DNA of 64,000 bases from Oceanospirillaceae bacterium ASP10-02a (GTDB taxonomy: Bacteria > Pseudomonadota > Gammaproteobacteria > Pseudomonadales > Balneatricaceae), in the NCBI GenBank assembly GCA_905182035.1, contig CAJIZL010000012.1, positions 1-64,000 on the forward strand, read 5' to 3'. Each line of letters starts with the position of its first letter. The first letter of the stretch is position 1. The notes under the pieces are model-generated. The model worked only from the letters and a program-made list of their open reading frames with translations. It was not told the origin of the DNA and searched no databases. The position numbers and the translations under genes were made by a program. Below, piece by piece: positions 18,555 to 28,103 of the stretch.

Positions 18555-19565
18555 ATGAAATTTGTAGGTGAAAAAGACTATGAACACGGTATGGAAGCTA
18601 AAGTAGGCGTACTAATAACAAACTTAGGAACACCTGACGCTCCAACTAAAAAAGCACTACGTCCGTATCTTAAAGAGTTTTTAAGCGACCCTAGGGTTAT
18701 CGAAACTCCAAAGCTGATTTGGCAAATCATTTTAAACGGGATTATTCTCAATACTCGGCCAGCAAAAAGTGCCAAATCATATAAAACCGTATGGACAGAC
18801 AATGGCAGCCCGCTTTATGACATTGCTAAGAAACAACAGGCAGAACTTGCTAGAGCATTACCTAACCTAGTAGTCGGGCTAGCAATGCGTTATGGCAATC
18901 CAAGTATCGAAAGCCAACTTATTAACATGCGTGACCAAGGTGTACGTAAGATCTTAATTTTTCCGATGTATCCACAATACTGTGCTGCGACTACGGCAAG
19001 TACATTTGACAAGGTAGCAGAAGTGCTAACAAAGTGGCGTTGGATTCCTGAAGTGCGATTTATTAACGAATATTATCAAGATGAGCTTTACGTTAAAGCC
19101 CTTGCAAACAGCATTAAGGCATTTCGTAAAGAGCACGGTAAGCCTGACTTAACATTGTTTAGCTATCACGGAATTCCTAAAGCGTACCTTGATAAAGGTG
19201 ATCCGTATCATTGTTTCTGTCGTGCAACTACGCGCCTTGTAAAGGAGCATATGCAATTAAAAGAGGAAGACGTTATGACTACATTCCAGAGTCGTTTCGG
19301 TCCTGCTGAATGGTTGCAGCCCTACACAGACGAAGTGCTCAAAGGGTTACCTGGTAAAGGTGTTAAAAATGTTCATATTATTGCTCCAGCGTTTAGTGCG
19401 GATTGCCTAGAAACAATTGAAGAAATTGGTGAGGAGAATAGAGGCTATTTCATGGAGAATGGTGGTGAGAGTTATAACTATATTCCATGTTTAAATGATA
19501 GTGAAGATCATATTAAACTCTTCACTAAACTCATTAAACAGCATACACAGGGATGGGATTATTGA
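18555..19565 (+). CDS. hemH: Ferrochelatase
   Basis: Inserts ferrous iron into protoporphyrin IX, the last step of heme b synthesis, at the inner membrane. The catalytic His205 (FSYHGIP) and Glu286 (SADCLETIEEI) are present, as is the N-terminal GVLITNLGTPDAP signature. Cysteines in YHCFC (about 215-219) could bind an iron-sulfur cluster as in some family members. Length 336 is normal. AGGAG stands 7 bases before the ATG. The gene is visibly AT-richer than its neighbours, especially near its end. Heme made here would feed the oxidase and heme A genes a few kilobases on. Confidence 0.95.
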   Translation: MKFVGEKDYEHGMEAKVGVLITNLGTPDAPTKKALRPYLKEFLSDPRVIETPKLIWQIILNGIILNTRPAKSAKSYKTVWTDNGSPLYDIAKKQQAELARALPNLVVGLAMRYGNPSIESQLINMRDQGVRKILIFPMYPQYCAATTASTFDKVAEVLTKWRWIPEVRFINEYYQDELYVKALANSIKAFRKEHGKPDLTLFSYHGIPKAYLDKGDPYHCFCRATTRLVKEHMQLKEEDVMTTFQSRFGPAEWLQPYTDEVLKGLPGKGVKNVHIIAPAFSADCLETIEEIGEENRGYFMENGGESYNYIPCLNDSEDHIKLFTKLIKQHTQGWDY

Positions 19566-19618
19566 CCTATGCAGGCGTATATCATCGCCTTAGGGGGTGT
19601 GTCTTAGCCATAGTAATG

Positions 19619-20227
19619 CTAGCTTTGGGAGGCTAGTACGCGCTCCACTGTTGCAACAATAGTCTGTGTTTGGTGATCAATTTCCATATTCACCTGAGTG
19701 CCTATGCTGGCTTTGCCAAAACCTGTGGTACGTAATGTTTCTGGGATAAGGCACACGCAAAATTCAGACTCGGTGACCGCGCCTACAGTCAGGCTGCAAC
19801 CATCAAGGCCGATAAAACCTTGGGGCAATACATGTTTTTTGTGGGCATGGGGTAAGGCAAACCAAATGCTTGTATTGTCGCCTTGGTATTCGATTCGGCT
19901 AATGGTCACTGCCACAGACACATGCCCAGAAATGATATGGCCACCTATTTCATCACCATATTTTAATGAACGTTCTACGTTGACCCAATCGCCTTGTTGC
20001 AGCAGCCCTAAGTTGGTCAGCTTTAGAGTTTGGCCGATGACGTCAAAACTAAAATGGTTGCTATTTTGGGTGGTCACCGTTAGACAGGCACCATTGATAG
20101 CAATACTGGCACCAATGTCTACATTGAGACTAATGGCATTGGGAAGAGTAATAACAAAGCTGCGTTGGTTTTTACCTTCAGCAATGGATTTAATTTGGCC
20201 TTGGCCTTGGACGATACCAGTGAACAT
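19619..20227 (-). CDS. ribE: Riboflavin synthase, alpha chain
   Basis: Dismutates two lumazine molecules to riboflavin. The 202-residue protein has two lumazine-binding barrels; the first opens with MFTGIVQGQG and contains INGACLTV and the GGHIISGH segment, the second has QGFIGLDGCSLTVG and CVCLIPETLRTT. The C-terminal helix DHQTQTIVATVERVL for trimer formation is present. Similarity is to E. coli RibC (also called RibE). It stands alone with no other rib gene in view, between hemH and dusC, both of which are on the opposite strand. Confidence 0.93.
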   Translation of the reverse strand: MFTGIVQGQGQIKSIAEGKNQRSFVITLPNAISLNVDIGASIAINGACLTVTTQNSNHFSFDVIGQTLKLTNLGLLQQGDWVNVERSLKYGDEIGGHIISGHVSVAVTISRIEYQGDNTSIWFALPHAHKKHVLPQGFIGLDGCSLTVGAVTESEFCVCLIPETLRTTGFGKASIGTQVNMEIDHQTQTIVATVERVLASQS

Positions 20228-20320
20228 GATTTACCTGATAGTAACTAGAACGGCAATTAGAAAAACTATAGCCCACTATATTAGCCGAGCGAGAAGCGGC
20301 TGTGAAGTAGAGTTTAAGTT

Positions 20321-21271
20321 GTGAGCCGCATCATTTTGGCGCCTATGGAAGGTTTGGCCGACGATATTTTGCGTGATTGCCTCACTCGTATAGGGGGTAT
20401 TGATCTATGTGTCACGGAATTTATTCGAGTAACTACTCAACTATTACCACCGAAAGTATTTAAGCGTTTGTGCCCAGAGCTCGCTAACGGCTGTAAAACA
20501 CCTGCGGGTATACCCGTACGTATTCAATTGCTTGGTAGTGACCCTGCAGCGCTTGCCGCCAATGCTGTGCGGGCCTTAGAGCTGGGTTCTCCTGGTATAG
20601 ATTTAAATTTTGGTTGCCCAGCAAAAACTGTTAATCGCAGCCAGGGTGGGGCGATATTGTTGCAAGAGCCTCAAAGGGTTGCCCATATTGTAGCTACGGT
20701 AAGGCAAGCGATTGGTGATGACGCTTGGTTAAGTGCCAAAATGCGTTTGGGATTTGCCACTAAAGACTTAGCTATAGAAAATGCGAAGGGAATTGAAGGT
20801 GCTGGCGCTAATGAGCTTACTGTTCATGCAAGAACCAAGGTAGAGGGCTACCGTCCGCCTGCCCATTGGCAGTGGATAGAAAAAATCCGTCGGCAGGTGT
20901 CTATTCCTGTCATTGCCAACGGTGAAGTGTGGACTCCAGAGGACTACACGACATGTCAACAGGTGAGCGGCTGTGATGATGTCATGATTGGCCGTGGGTT
21001 GGTATGGAAGCCAGATTTGGCGTTACAAATTTGTCATCTGCAAATAGGCCACCCGGCACAAGAATGGGATTGGAGTGCGTTAGTGCCTACTGTGCTCTAT
21101 TTTATCGATTTGGTAGCGGCGCAAGTTGAAGTCAGGTTTCAACATGCACGCATAAAGCAATGGCTTAAGTTGTTGGGCCGTATTTACCCTCAAGCAGACG
21201 CTTGTTTTGAACAAGGAAAGCGCCTAAAAACGCTCAATGAGTTGCGCTCCTTGGTTACCCATAGCCGATGA
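20321..21271 (+). CDS. dusC: tRNA-dihydrouridine(16) synthase
   Basis: A flavin enzyme reducing uridine in the D-loop of tRNA. The 316-residue sequence opens ILAPMEGLADDILRDCL and has the DusC-specific ITEFIRV-type segment (VTEFIRVTTQLLPPKVF); the catalytic Cys99 lies in NFGCPAKTVN and FMN contacts in VHARTK and VIANGEVW. The end (ARIKQWLKLLGRIYP) also matches DusC, the position-16 enzyme, better than DusA or DusB. The start is GTG 20321. A DusA homologue lies at the far end of the window. Confidence 0.93.
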   Translation: MSRIILAPMEGLADDILRDCLTRIGGIDLCVTEFIRVTTQLLPPKVFKRLCPELANGCKTPAGIPVRIQLLGSDPAALAANAVRALELGSPGIDLNFGCPAKTVNRSQGGAILLQEPQRVAHIVATVRQAIGDDAWLSAKMRLGFATKDLAIENAKGIEGAGANELTVHARTKVEGYRPPAHWQWIEKIRRQVSIPVIANGEVWTPEDYTTCQQVSGCDDVMIGRGLVWKPDLALQICHLQIGHPAQEWDWSALVPTVLYFIDLVAAQVEVRFQHARIKQWLKLLGRIYPQADACFEQGKRLKTLNELRSLVTHSR

Positions 21272-21383
21272 CGCCTAGTCGTTCATATGCATTTTTCTTA
21301 TGTATGAAAATGTATCCTTTTGAGGGCATACGGTATACTACTTATTGAATATGTATTTGTTGTTAAATTTATGAGGTGTGTCT

Positions 21384-22391
21384 TTGTATTCTGTTGTTCG
21401 TAGCATATTGTTCCAATTGTCGGCAGAAACTGCCCATGAGTTAACACTAGAAAGTCTGGCGGCAGGAGCGCGGTTAGGCTTGTTACCGGCGTTAGCCCCC
21501 AAAGTGCCTAATTTACCAGTGACTGTGATGGGTATCGAGTTTCCAAACCCCGTAGGGCTTGCCGCAGGTTTGGACAAAAATGGCAGCGCTATCGATGGCC
21601 TTGCTGCATTGGGTTTTGGTTTTTTGGAGGTGGGCACTACCACCCCAAAACCTCAAGCAGGAAGCCCCAAGCCTCGTCTATTTAGACTGCCTAAAGCTAA
21701 CGCTATGATTAATCGTATGGGCTTTAATAACAAGGGTGTAGATCATTTAGTTGAAAACGTTAAAAAAGCTAAATTCAAGGGCGTACTAGGTATCAATATT
21801 GGGAAAAATTTCGATACGCCCATATCAGATGCCGCACTTGACTATGTCATTTGTATGCAAAAAGTCTATGCTCATGCGACCTATATAACTGTTAATATTT
21901 CTTCCCCAAATACCCAAGGTTTGCGCGATTTACAGTATGGTGAGTCGTTAAGACAGTTGCTAGCAGCTCTAAAGAGAGAGCAGGCATTGCTAACAAAGAT
22001 TCATGGCCGATATGTACCCCTAGCTGTAAAAGTTTCGCCAGACATGGATGACGAGCAGCTACAGGACTTAGCCCGTTGTGTATTAGAACAAGAAATGGAT
22101 GCAGTGATTGCCACTAATACTACCTTAAGCCGAGATGGTGTGGCTGATCTTGAATTTGCTAATGAAGCGGGTGGTTTGAGTGGTGCGCCAGTAAAAGAGA
22201 AATCAACGCAAACTATCGCTGATTTGTTCGCTATTCTAGGTGAACAAGTACCTATTATTGGCGTGGGTGGCATTGCTAGTGGCGATGATGCTGTAGAAAA
22301 GCTCGCTGCAGGCGCAAAGTTAGTGCAGGTATACAGCGGTTTAATCTATCAAGGTCCCGGTTTGGTTAAACAATGTGTGAACGCCTGCTAA
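21384..22391 (+). CDS. pyrD: Dihydroorotate dehydrogenase (quinone), class 2
   Basis: Oxidises dihydroorotate to orotate in pyrimidine synthesis, passing electrons to membrane quinone. The membrane-associating N-terminal helices ([22 protein letters not shown]) and the class-2 catalytic serine (Ser174 in [10 protein letters not shown]) are present, with FMN-binding [13 protein letters not shown] and [15 protein letters not shown] at 21384 is preferred to the GTG two codons earlier because GAGG stands 7 bases before it and the length (335) and first residues then match E. coli PyrD. A TATACT at 21334-21339 could be its -10. Confidence 0.93.
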   Translation: MYSVVRSILFQLSAETAHELTLESLAAGARLGLLPALAPKVPNLPVTVMGIEFPNPVGLAAGLDKNGSAIDGLAALGFGFLEVGTTTPKPQAGSPKPRLFRLPKANAMINRMGFNNKGVDHLVENVKKAKFKGVLGINIGKNFDTPISDAALDYVICMQKVYAHATYITVNISSPNTQGLRDLQYGESLRQLLAALKREQALLTKIHGRYVPLAVKVSPDMDDEQLQDLARCVLEQEMDAVIATNTTLSRDGVADLEFANEAGGLSGAPVKEKSTQTIADLFAILGEQVPIIGVGGIASGDDAVEKLAAGAKLVQVYSGLIYQGPGLVKQCVNAC

Positions 22392-22432
22392 AGTGTTATT
22401 AAATGTTAAAGCCAAAACCTAAAGAGAGAGCT

Positions 22433-22639
22433 ATGAGCGAACAAAAATCAATCCTCCGCACGCTGTTAAGCTACGGTCAAAGCGTGCTTGCGGGTTTAGT
22501 AGGCATACAATCAAATCAGAAACGTGAAGAAGACCTTAATGAAGGTGGTTTAGAGCGGATGATCTATGTAGGCCTAGGTACCCTGGTAGTATTCGTAATC
22601 ATTGTGGTTACTGCGGTCAATAGCGTCCTTCCCAGTTGA
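22433..22639 (+). CDS. DUF2970 single-span membrane protein
   Basis: A 68-residue protein with a polar, charged first half (SYGQSVLAGLVGIQSNQKREED, a family hallmark) and one C-terminal membrane helix (IYVGLGTLVVFVIIVVTAVN). This matches DUF2970. Function unknown; members commonly lie close to cytochrome oxidase genes, as here, where coxB begins 144 bases on. ATG 22433 follows AGAGAG; ten more codons upstream are possible but lack a ribosome site. Confidence 0.75.
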   Translation: MSEQKSILRTLLSYGQSVLAGLVGIQSNQKREEDLNEGGLERMIYVGLGTLVVFVIIVVTAVNSVLPS

Positions 22640-22783
22640 TAACACGGGCAAATATTCAATATAATACCAAAATAATACTTGCTAAATACCCCCTTAATTG
22701 ACGATAATCACCGCGGCTCAAATTAAGTCTTGTTTGGGCACTAATTAATATCCACGATCTAAAAGATCAATTGGAGGGTAGGT

Positions 22784-23911
22784 ATGTTTTCTAGAGCTTG
22801 GCAACGCCTGAGTTCTGTAGTCTTGGGTTTGGTATCAGCTCCCGCCGCAATGGCAGATTGGGAACTGAACATGCCTCGAGGCATCACAGAAGTAAGTCAA
22901 TCTATTTACGAACTACACATGCTTATTTTTTGGATTTGCGTATGGATTGGTGTCGTCGTTTTTGGCGTCATGTTTTACTCCATTTTCAAGCATCGAAAGT
23001 CCAAAGGTGCTGTTGCTTCTCAGTTTCACGAAAGCCTTGGTTTAGAATTATTATGGACTGCTGTGCCAACGGTCATCCTGATAGCTATGGCTGTGCCAGC
23101 TACAACTGTGTTGATACAAATGTATGACACTACAAATTCTGCCGTGGATATTAAGATTACCGGTCATCAATGGAAGTGGCAGTATGACTACCTTGGCGAA
23201 GATGTGGGCTTCTTTAGTAACCTATCCACTACAACAGACGAAATTTATAACCGTACTGAAAAAGGTGAAAACTACCTGCTTGAAGTTGATAAGCATGTTG
23301 TCGTACCTACGGGCCAAAAGCTACGCTTCCTCATTACCTCTAACGATGTGATTCATGCCTGGTGGGTACCAGAGATCGCAGTTAAAAAAGATGCGATTCC
23401 AGGTTACATCAACGAATCTTGGGCGTTGATCCCAGAAGGTCAGGAAGGTCTATATAGAGGTCAGTGTGCCGAACTTTGTGGTGTGCAACACGGTTTTATG
23501 CCCATTGTGCTAGAAGCAGTGACCGCAGACGAGTATCAAGCATGGTTGGACGATCAACGTGCCGGTAAAATCGCAGAAGCCGCCGCTGCACTAGGTGACT
23601 TTAGCTATGACGAACTCATGGTTGAGGGTGCTGAAGTATACGCTCGCAGTTGTGCGGGTTGTCATGGTACTGAAGGGCAGGGTATGGGTAGTGTGTTCCC
23701 AGCATTGGCGGGTAGCCCAATTGCTATTAACGATATGGCTGGTCACATCGATATTGTACTCAATGGTAAGGCTGGTACGGCCATGCAGTCATTTAGTGCT
23801 CAGCTTAGTGACGTTGAGATCGCCGCTGTTATTACCTATGAGCGAAATGCTTGGGGTAACGATACGGGCGAAACAGTGACTCCACAAATGATAATTGACG
23901 CGAAAAAATAG
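22784..23911 (+). CDS. coxB: Cytochrome c oxidase subunit II with fused cytochrome c domain
   Basis: A 375-residue subunit of an aa3-type oxidase. A signal peptide (ending near AAMAD) and two membrane helices precede the periplasmic CuA domain, whose ligands include Cys228, Cys232 and His236 in GQCAELCGVQHGFM. A C-terminal class I cytochrome c domain follows with heme attachment CAGCH at 290-294 and a later Met (TAMQSF). The fused heme relays electrons from soluble cytochrome c to CuA. A strong ribosome site (GGAGGGTAGG) precedes the ATG. It opens the coxB-coxA-ctaG-coxC group. Confidence 0.97.
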   Translation: MFSRAWQRLSSVVLGLVSAPAAMADWELNMPRGITEVSQSIYELHMLIFWICVWIGVVVFGVMFYSIFKHRKSKGAVASQFHESLGLELLWTAVPTVILIAMAVPATTVLIQMYDTTNSAVDIKITGHQWKWQYDYLGEDVGFFSNLSTTTDEIYNRTEKGENYLLEVDKHVVVPTGQKLRFLITSNDVIHAWWVPEIAVKKDAIPGYINESWALIPEGQEGLYRGQCAELCGVQHGFMPIVLEAVTADEYQAWLDDQRAGKIAEAAAALGDFSYDELMVEGAEVYARSCAGCHGTEGQGMGSVFPALAGSPIAINDMAGHIDIVLNGKAGTAMQSFSAQLSDVEIAAVITYERNAWGNDTGETVTPQMIIDAKK

Positions 23912-23922
23912 AAGGCTAAATT

Positions 23923-25506
23923 ATGACAACTGCGACTGCTAGTCACGATGATCATGGCCATCACGGCCCTGCGAAGGGCATCATGCGATGGGTATTAACA
24001 ACTAACCACAAAGACATCGGTACCTTGTACCTTTGGTTTGCCTTCACCATGCTTCTTACTGGTGGTGTTATGGCGCTTATTGTTCGCACTGAATTATTTC
24101 AGCCGGGTATGCAGCTTATAGAACCTGAGTTCTATAACCAAATGACTACCATGCACGGTTTAATTATGGTGTTCGGTGCTATTATGCCAGCCTTCGTTGG
24201 CCTTGCTAACTGGATGGTTCCACTCATGATTGGGGCGCCAGATATGGCTTTGCCACGCATGAATAACTGGAGCTTTTGGATATTGCCGTTTGCTTTTGGC
24301 ATGCTGCTGTTCACGTTATTCACTGAAGCGGGTGCGCCAAACTTTGGTTGGACTTTTTATGCACCCCTGTCTACTACATACGCACCCAGTAGTGTGACCT
24401 ACTTCATCTTTGGTGTGCACATGATGGGCATTTCCTCCATCATGGGAGCCATCAACATTATTGTTACTATCTTAAACCTTCGGGCGCCAGGCATGACTTT
24501 GATGAAAATGCCACTATTTGTGTGGACTTGGTTCATTACGGCTTATTTGCTCGTTGCGGTAATGCCTGTTTTGGCAGGCGTAGTAACCATGATGTTGATG
24601 GATATTCACTTTGGTACTAGCTTCTTTGATGCAGCTGGTGGTGGTGATCCTGTGTTGTTCCAGCACGTATTTTGGTTCTTCGGACACCCAGAAGTGTATA
24701 TTATGATTTTGCCAGCCTTTGGTATTGTGTCGCAAATCATTCCTACCTTTGCTCGTAAGCCGCTGTTTGGTTACGCTTCAATGGTATATGCCACTTCGTC
24801 CATAGCCTTCTTGTCATTTATTGTATGGGCTCACCACATGTTTACTGTGGGTATGCCGCTGCAGACTGAACTCTTCTTTATGTACGCTACCATGTTGATA
24901 GCTATACCCACGGGAGTGAAAGTTTTTAACTGGGTGTCGACCATGTTTAGAGGCTCTATGACCTTCGAAACTCCCATGTTATTTGCCTTGGCCTTTGTGG
25001 TGCTATTTACCATTGGCGGTTTCTCCGGTTTAATGCTTGCTATTGCTCCTGCAGACTTCCAGTACCATGACACCTATTTCGTAGTGGCTCACTTCCACTA
25101 TGTGCTAGTACCGGGTGCACTGTTTGGTATTATTGCAGGTGTTTATTACTGGCTACCTAAATGGACAGGCAATTACTACAATGAGAAGTTGGGTAAATTC
25201 CATTTTTGGATGTCCTTCATCGGCGTTAACGTGACCTTCTTCCCGATGCATTTTGTTGGTTTAGCAGGCATGCCGCGTCGTATCCCTGATTACGCGCTGC
25301 AGTTTGCGGACTTTAATGCAATTGCTACTGTTGGTGCCTTCATCTTTGGTTTCTCTCAGCTTATTTTCTTGTTCATATTGATCAAGACTATCCGCGGTGG
25401 CGAAAAAGCTACAGATCAAGTGTGGGAAGGTGCAGAAGGCTTGGAGTGGACTATTCCGTCACCAGCCCCCTATCACACTTTTGCTGAGGCACCTCACGTT
25501 AAGTAA
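23923..25506 (+). CDS. coxA: Cytochrome c oxidase subunit I
   Basis: The catalytic, 12-helix subunit carrying heme a and the heme a3-CuB centre where oxygen is reduced and protons are pumped. The cross-linked His255-Tyr259 pair is in FFGHPEVYIM, CuB histidines are in WAHHMF, and heme ligands in MTTMHGLIMVF and VAHFHYVLV. The D-channel entry (NWMVPLMIGAPDMALPRMNN) is intact. A His-rich N-terminus (HDDHGHHG) is unusual but common in marine oxidases. Length 527 is normal. It lies 11 bases after coxB. Confidence 0.98.
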   Translation: MTTATASHDDHGHHGPAKGIMRWVLTTNHKDIGTLYLWFAFTMLLTGGVMALIVRTELFQPGMQLIEPEFYNQMTTMHGLIMVFGAIMPAFVGLANWMVPLMIGAPDMALPRMNNWSFWILPFAFGMLLFTLFTEAGAPNFGWTFYAPLSTTYAPSSVTYFIFGVHMMGISSIMGAINIIVTILNLRAPGMTLMKMPLFVWTWFITAYLLVAVMPVLAGVVTMMLMDIHFGTSFFDAAGGGDPVLFQHVFWFFGHPEVYIMILPAFGIVSQIIPTFARKPLFGYASMVYATSSIAFLSFIVWAHHMFTVGMPLQTELFFMYATMLIAIPTGVKVFNWVSTMFRGSMTFETPMLFALAFVVLFTIGGFSGLMLAIAPADFQYHDTYFVVAHFHYVLVPGALFGIIAGVYYWLPKWTGNYYNEKLGKFHFWMSFIGVNVTFFPMHFVGLAGMPRRIPDYALQFADFNAIATVGAFIFGFSQLIFLFILIKTIRGGEKATDQVWEGAEGLEWTIPSPAPYHTFAEAPHVK

Positions 25507-25524
25507 GGTTAAATTTAAAGCCAT

Positions 25525-26082
25525 ATGAAATCTGATTCATCAAAGCCAGATAACCAATCTGGCATTAAGCCGAAAAACACGGCATTAAAGTTAGTACTAG
25601 CCGCTGTAGCTATGTTTGGTTTTGGTTTTGCTTTAGTACCTTTGTATGACGTATTTTGTGAGATCACAGGGATTAATGGTAAGACTGCGGGTCCGGTGGA
25701 AAGAGTTGAGCAGTGGGTTGATACAAGTCGCACTATAACGGTGCAGTTTATAACAACTAATAACGCGGGTATGCCCTGGGAATTTGAAGCTTTGCAAGAA
25801 GAAGTGGAAATGCATCCAGGCGCATGGACTCAGGTAGAGTTTTGGGCGCTAAACCCAACCACAGAAGACATGGTAGGGCAGGCGGTGCCAAGTGTATCTC
25901 CATCTGAGGTAGCCCAATACGTGCAAAAGACAGAATGTTTCTGTTTTGATCAGCAGAAGTTAAAGGCTGGGGAAGGGCGTAAGATGCCGCTCATTTTCTC
26001 CTTAGACCCAGAACTTCCGGCTCATGTTCGTAAGGTGACTATGTCTTATACGTTATTTGATGCAGGCGCTTTTGCTGAATAG
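25525..26082 (+). CDS. ctaG: Cytochrome c oxidase assembly protein CtaG (Cox11)
   Basis: A membrane-anchored copper chaperone that loads CuB of subunit I. One N-terminal helix (ALKLVLAAVAMFGFGFALVPL) is followed by the family hallmarks YDVFCEITGINGK and the copper-binding CFCF at 138-141. Length 185 is normal. Placed directly between coxA and coxC, as is usual in gammaproteobacteria. Confidence 0.95.
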   Translation: MKSDSSKPDNQSGIKPKNTALKLVLAAVAMFGFGFALVPLYDVFCEITGINGKTAGPVERVEQWVDTSRTITVQFITTNNAGMPWEFEALQEEVEMHPGAWTQVEFWALNPTTEDMVGQAVPSVSPSEVAQYVQKTECFCFDQQKLKAGEGRKMPLIFSLDPELPAHVRKVTMSYTLFDAGAFAE

Positions 26083-26100
26083 CAACAGTGTATATATAAT
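26072..26100 (+). promoter_or_regulatory. Candidate internal promoter before coxC
   Basis: TTGCTG (26072-26077), 17 bases, TATAAT (26095-26100). A second TATAAT is at 26109-26114. The site overlaps the end of ctaG and could add coxC transcript separately from the main operon message. Confidence 0.4.
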
Positions 26101-26151
26101 TTAAGTCGTATAATACGGCCCGATAACAAGTCTTCGACGAAGGAGCGATAC

Positions 26152-27039
26152 ATGACAACATCCAGTTATTACGTACCAGAGAGTAGTTACTTTCCAATTG
26201 TGGCAAGCTTTGGCCTCATAGGCATGGCTGCCGGTGCGGGTGGTATGATTAACCACATGAGTTCTGGTGGGGTAGGTTATGCCTTTCCTCATTTAGTCTT
26301 TTTAGTGGGCACTTTGTTACTAGCCTTCATACTCTTCAATTGGTTTAGTAAAGTAATCATAGAAAGTAGGGCTGGCATGTACAGCCCACAAATGGACATG
26401 TCTTACCGGTGGGGTATGGGTTGGTTCATATTTTCAGAAGTCATGTTCTTTGCTGCTTTCTTTGGTGTATTACTCTATGTACGCCAGTGGGCAGGCCCTT
26501 GGTTAGATGGCCAAGGTGATAAAGGGTCCTCACATATGTTGTGGCCTGATTTTGATTACGCTTGGCCTATGTTTAACAACCCAGCAGGTGCAGACCTTCC
26601 TGGCCCTAAAGCTGTGATCGACCCTTGGCATATTCCATTATTGAATACAGTGTTGTTGATGTCTTCTAGCGTAACCTTAACCATTGCTCATCATGCTCTT
26701 AGGGCAATGCACCGTGGTAAGACCATTTTTTGGTTAGCTGTTACGGTTATTTTAGGTGCCATCTTCGTCTATTATCAGGTGTTGGAGTACATTGAAGCCT
26801 ATACTGAATTAGGCCTTACGTTAGACTCAGGCATTTATGGTTCTACCTTCTTTATGTTGACAGGCTTTCACGGTGTGCACGTAACCATTGGTGCGTTTAT
26901 CTTGTTCATTATGTGGATCCGTATCTGCAAAGGACACTTTACACCAGATCAGCATTTTGGGTTTGAAGCCGCTGCTTGGTATTGGCACTTCGTAGATATG
27001 GTCTGGGTAGGCTTGTTCTTATTCGTCTATATCTTATAA
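26152..27039 (+). CDS. coxC: Cytochrome c oxidase subunit III
   Basis: A 295-residue membrane subunit with seven predicted helices that stabilises subunit I. Recognisable parts are WGMGWFIFSEVMFFAAFFG, LLNTVLLMSSSVTLTIAHHAL, GSTFFMLTGFHGVHVTIG and the final HFVDMVWVGLFLFVYI. The family usually ends in this last helix. AAGGAGCG precedes the ATG. It is the last gene before the terminator at 27059. Confidence 0.97.
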   Translation: MTTSSYYVPESSYFPIVASFGLIGMAAGAGGMINHMSSGGVGYAFPHLVFLVGTLLLAFILFNWFSKVIIESRAGMYSPQMDMSYRWGMGWFIFSEVMFFAAFFGVLLYVRQWAGPWLDGQGDKGSSHMLWPDFDYAWPMFNNPAGADLPGPKAVIDPWHIPLLNTVLLMSSSVTLTIAHHALRAMHRGKTIFWLAVTVILGAIFVYYQVLEYIEAYTELGLTLDSGIYGSTFFMLTGFHGVHVTIGAFILFIMWIRICKGHFTPDQHFGFEAAAWYWHFVDMVWVGLFLFVYIL

Positions 27040-27058
27040 GCTTTATTGTAATACCCAT

Positions 27059-27084
27059 AAAGGCAGCTTAATGGCTGCCTTTTC
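27059..27084 (+). terminator. Rho-independent terminator of the cox structural genes
   Basis: AAAGGCAGC (27059-27067) pairs with GCTGCCTTT (27074-27082) around a 6-base loop, followed by TTTCTGTTTC. It separates coxBA-ctaG-coxC from the assembly genes. Confidence 0.85.
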
Positions 27085-27108
27085 TGTTTCTAGTGATGGT
27101 TTTTAGAA

Positions 27109-27324
27109 TTAATGAATAGCAGCCCATGGCGAGCTAGTCACAAGTTGACCGCTCCAAAATCCGTAGGTAACTAGTAAAATCAGCAGTATAATTAAGGAAA
27201 TACGGTACGTTAATGACGTTAATAACCGGGTTGATTTTGTACCGTCCTTCATTAAGAAAAAGAATCCACTTGCTAGGCTAATTAGGGCTAAGAGTAACAC
27301 TATGACGATGACGATTTTGAACAT
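27109..27324 (-). CDS. DUF2909 twin-transmembrane protein
   Basis: A 71-residue protein made of two membrane helices (IVIVIVLLLALISLASGFFFL and SLIILLILLVTYGFW) joined by a short charged loop (MKDGTKSTRL). This is the DUF2909 pattern, regularly found among cytochrome oxidase genes and often, as here, on the opposite strand between coxC and SURF1. Its role is unknown. The start lies only 44 bases from the divergent SURF1 gene. Confidence 0.8.
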   Translation of the reverse strand: MFKIVIVIVLLLALISLASGFFFLMKDGTKSTRLLTSLTYRISLIILLILLVTYGFWSGQLVTSSPWAAIH

Positions 27325-27368
27325 ATAAAGGGTCTCATTAAATACGTTAATTAGGTGTAGCTAAAATA

Positions 27369-28103
27369 ATGATTAAACGAATGCAGCACTATTGGGCAAT
27401 CTCGGTGTTCACGCTTTTCTTTTTGCCATTAACTATTAGCTTAGGATTTTGGCAACTAGATAGAGCCGATCAAAAGCAACAGCTGCAGGCAAGTTTGGCT
27501 TCCTTAGAGCAACCTATTACGCTTGCTCAAGGACAAGAGCTCCAGTTAGGTGCCCTAGAGAACTTCCAAAGAGTGACACTGAATAGTCGCTTTATCAAGC
27601 CCTTTATTTGGTTAAAAGATAATCAAGTTGTAAACGGTAAAGTGGGTTATGACGCCGTTGGCCTGATTGGGTTAGGCACTGATTTATTGCTTGTTAATCG
27701 TGGCTGGTTTGCGTCATATGGCCAAAGAAATCCCTTGCCTGCCACCGACTGGGTTGATGGTGAGGTGTCTCTGACAGGGCGCCTGGTTATGGTTCAAGCT
27801 AATCCTTACCAACTAGGCACAGATGTTTATACTGACCAATATCCGCAGCTCGTGCAGGCCATTTTGCCGCCTGAATTAGCTGTTCATTTAAAAGCTTCGT
27901 TACAAGGCACACTGTTGCCCTGGGTGCTTATGCTTGATCAACCAGGTGATGCAACCTTAACGCCACATTGGCGGGCTAGCACTATGACTGATGCAAAACA
28001 TTTGGCTTATGCGTGGCAATGGTTTGGCCTTGCCTTAACCCTTATCATTTTATATATTTATCGCGTATTTTATTCACCCTTAGATGCTAAAAAGGTAGAT
28101 TAA
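27369..28103 (+). CDS. SURF1 family oxidase assembly protein
   Basis: A 244-residue inner-membrane protein with one helix at each end (FTLFFLPLTISLGFWQLDRAD and AWQWFGLALTLIILYIYRVF) and a periplasmic domain between, the SURF1/Shy1 layout. Family signatures GFWQLDRA, LLVNRGW and HLAYAWQWF are present. SURF1 helps place heme a into subunit I. The stop overlaps the start of the next gene (TAATG). Confidence 0.92.
   Translation: MIKRMQHYWAISVFTLFFLPLTISLGFWQLDRADQKQQLQASLASLEQPITLAQGQELQLGALENFQRVTLNSRFIKPFIWLKDNQVVNGKVGYDAVGLIGLGTDLLLVNRGWFASYGQRNPLPATDWVDGEVSLTGRLVMVQANPYQLGTDVYTDQYPQLVQAILPPELAVHLKASLQGTLLPWVLMLDQPGDATLTPHWRASTMTDAKHLAYAWQWFGLALTLIILYIYRVFYSPLDAKKVD

Noticed and set aside
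19698-20324. A 208-codon plus-strand open frame opposite ribE
   Set aside because: It lies almost wholly antisense to a clear riboflavin synthase and its translation has no recognisable domain.
22756-22768. GATCTAAAAGATC before coxB as an FNR/Anr site
   Set aside because: The half-sites are seven bases apart instead of four and one lacks the TT; it may be a small hairpin by the ribosome site.
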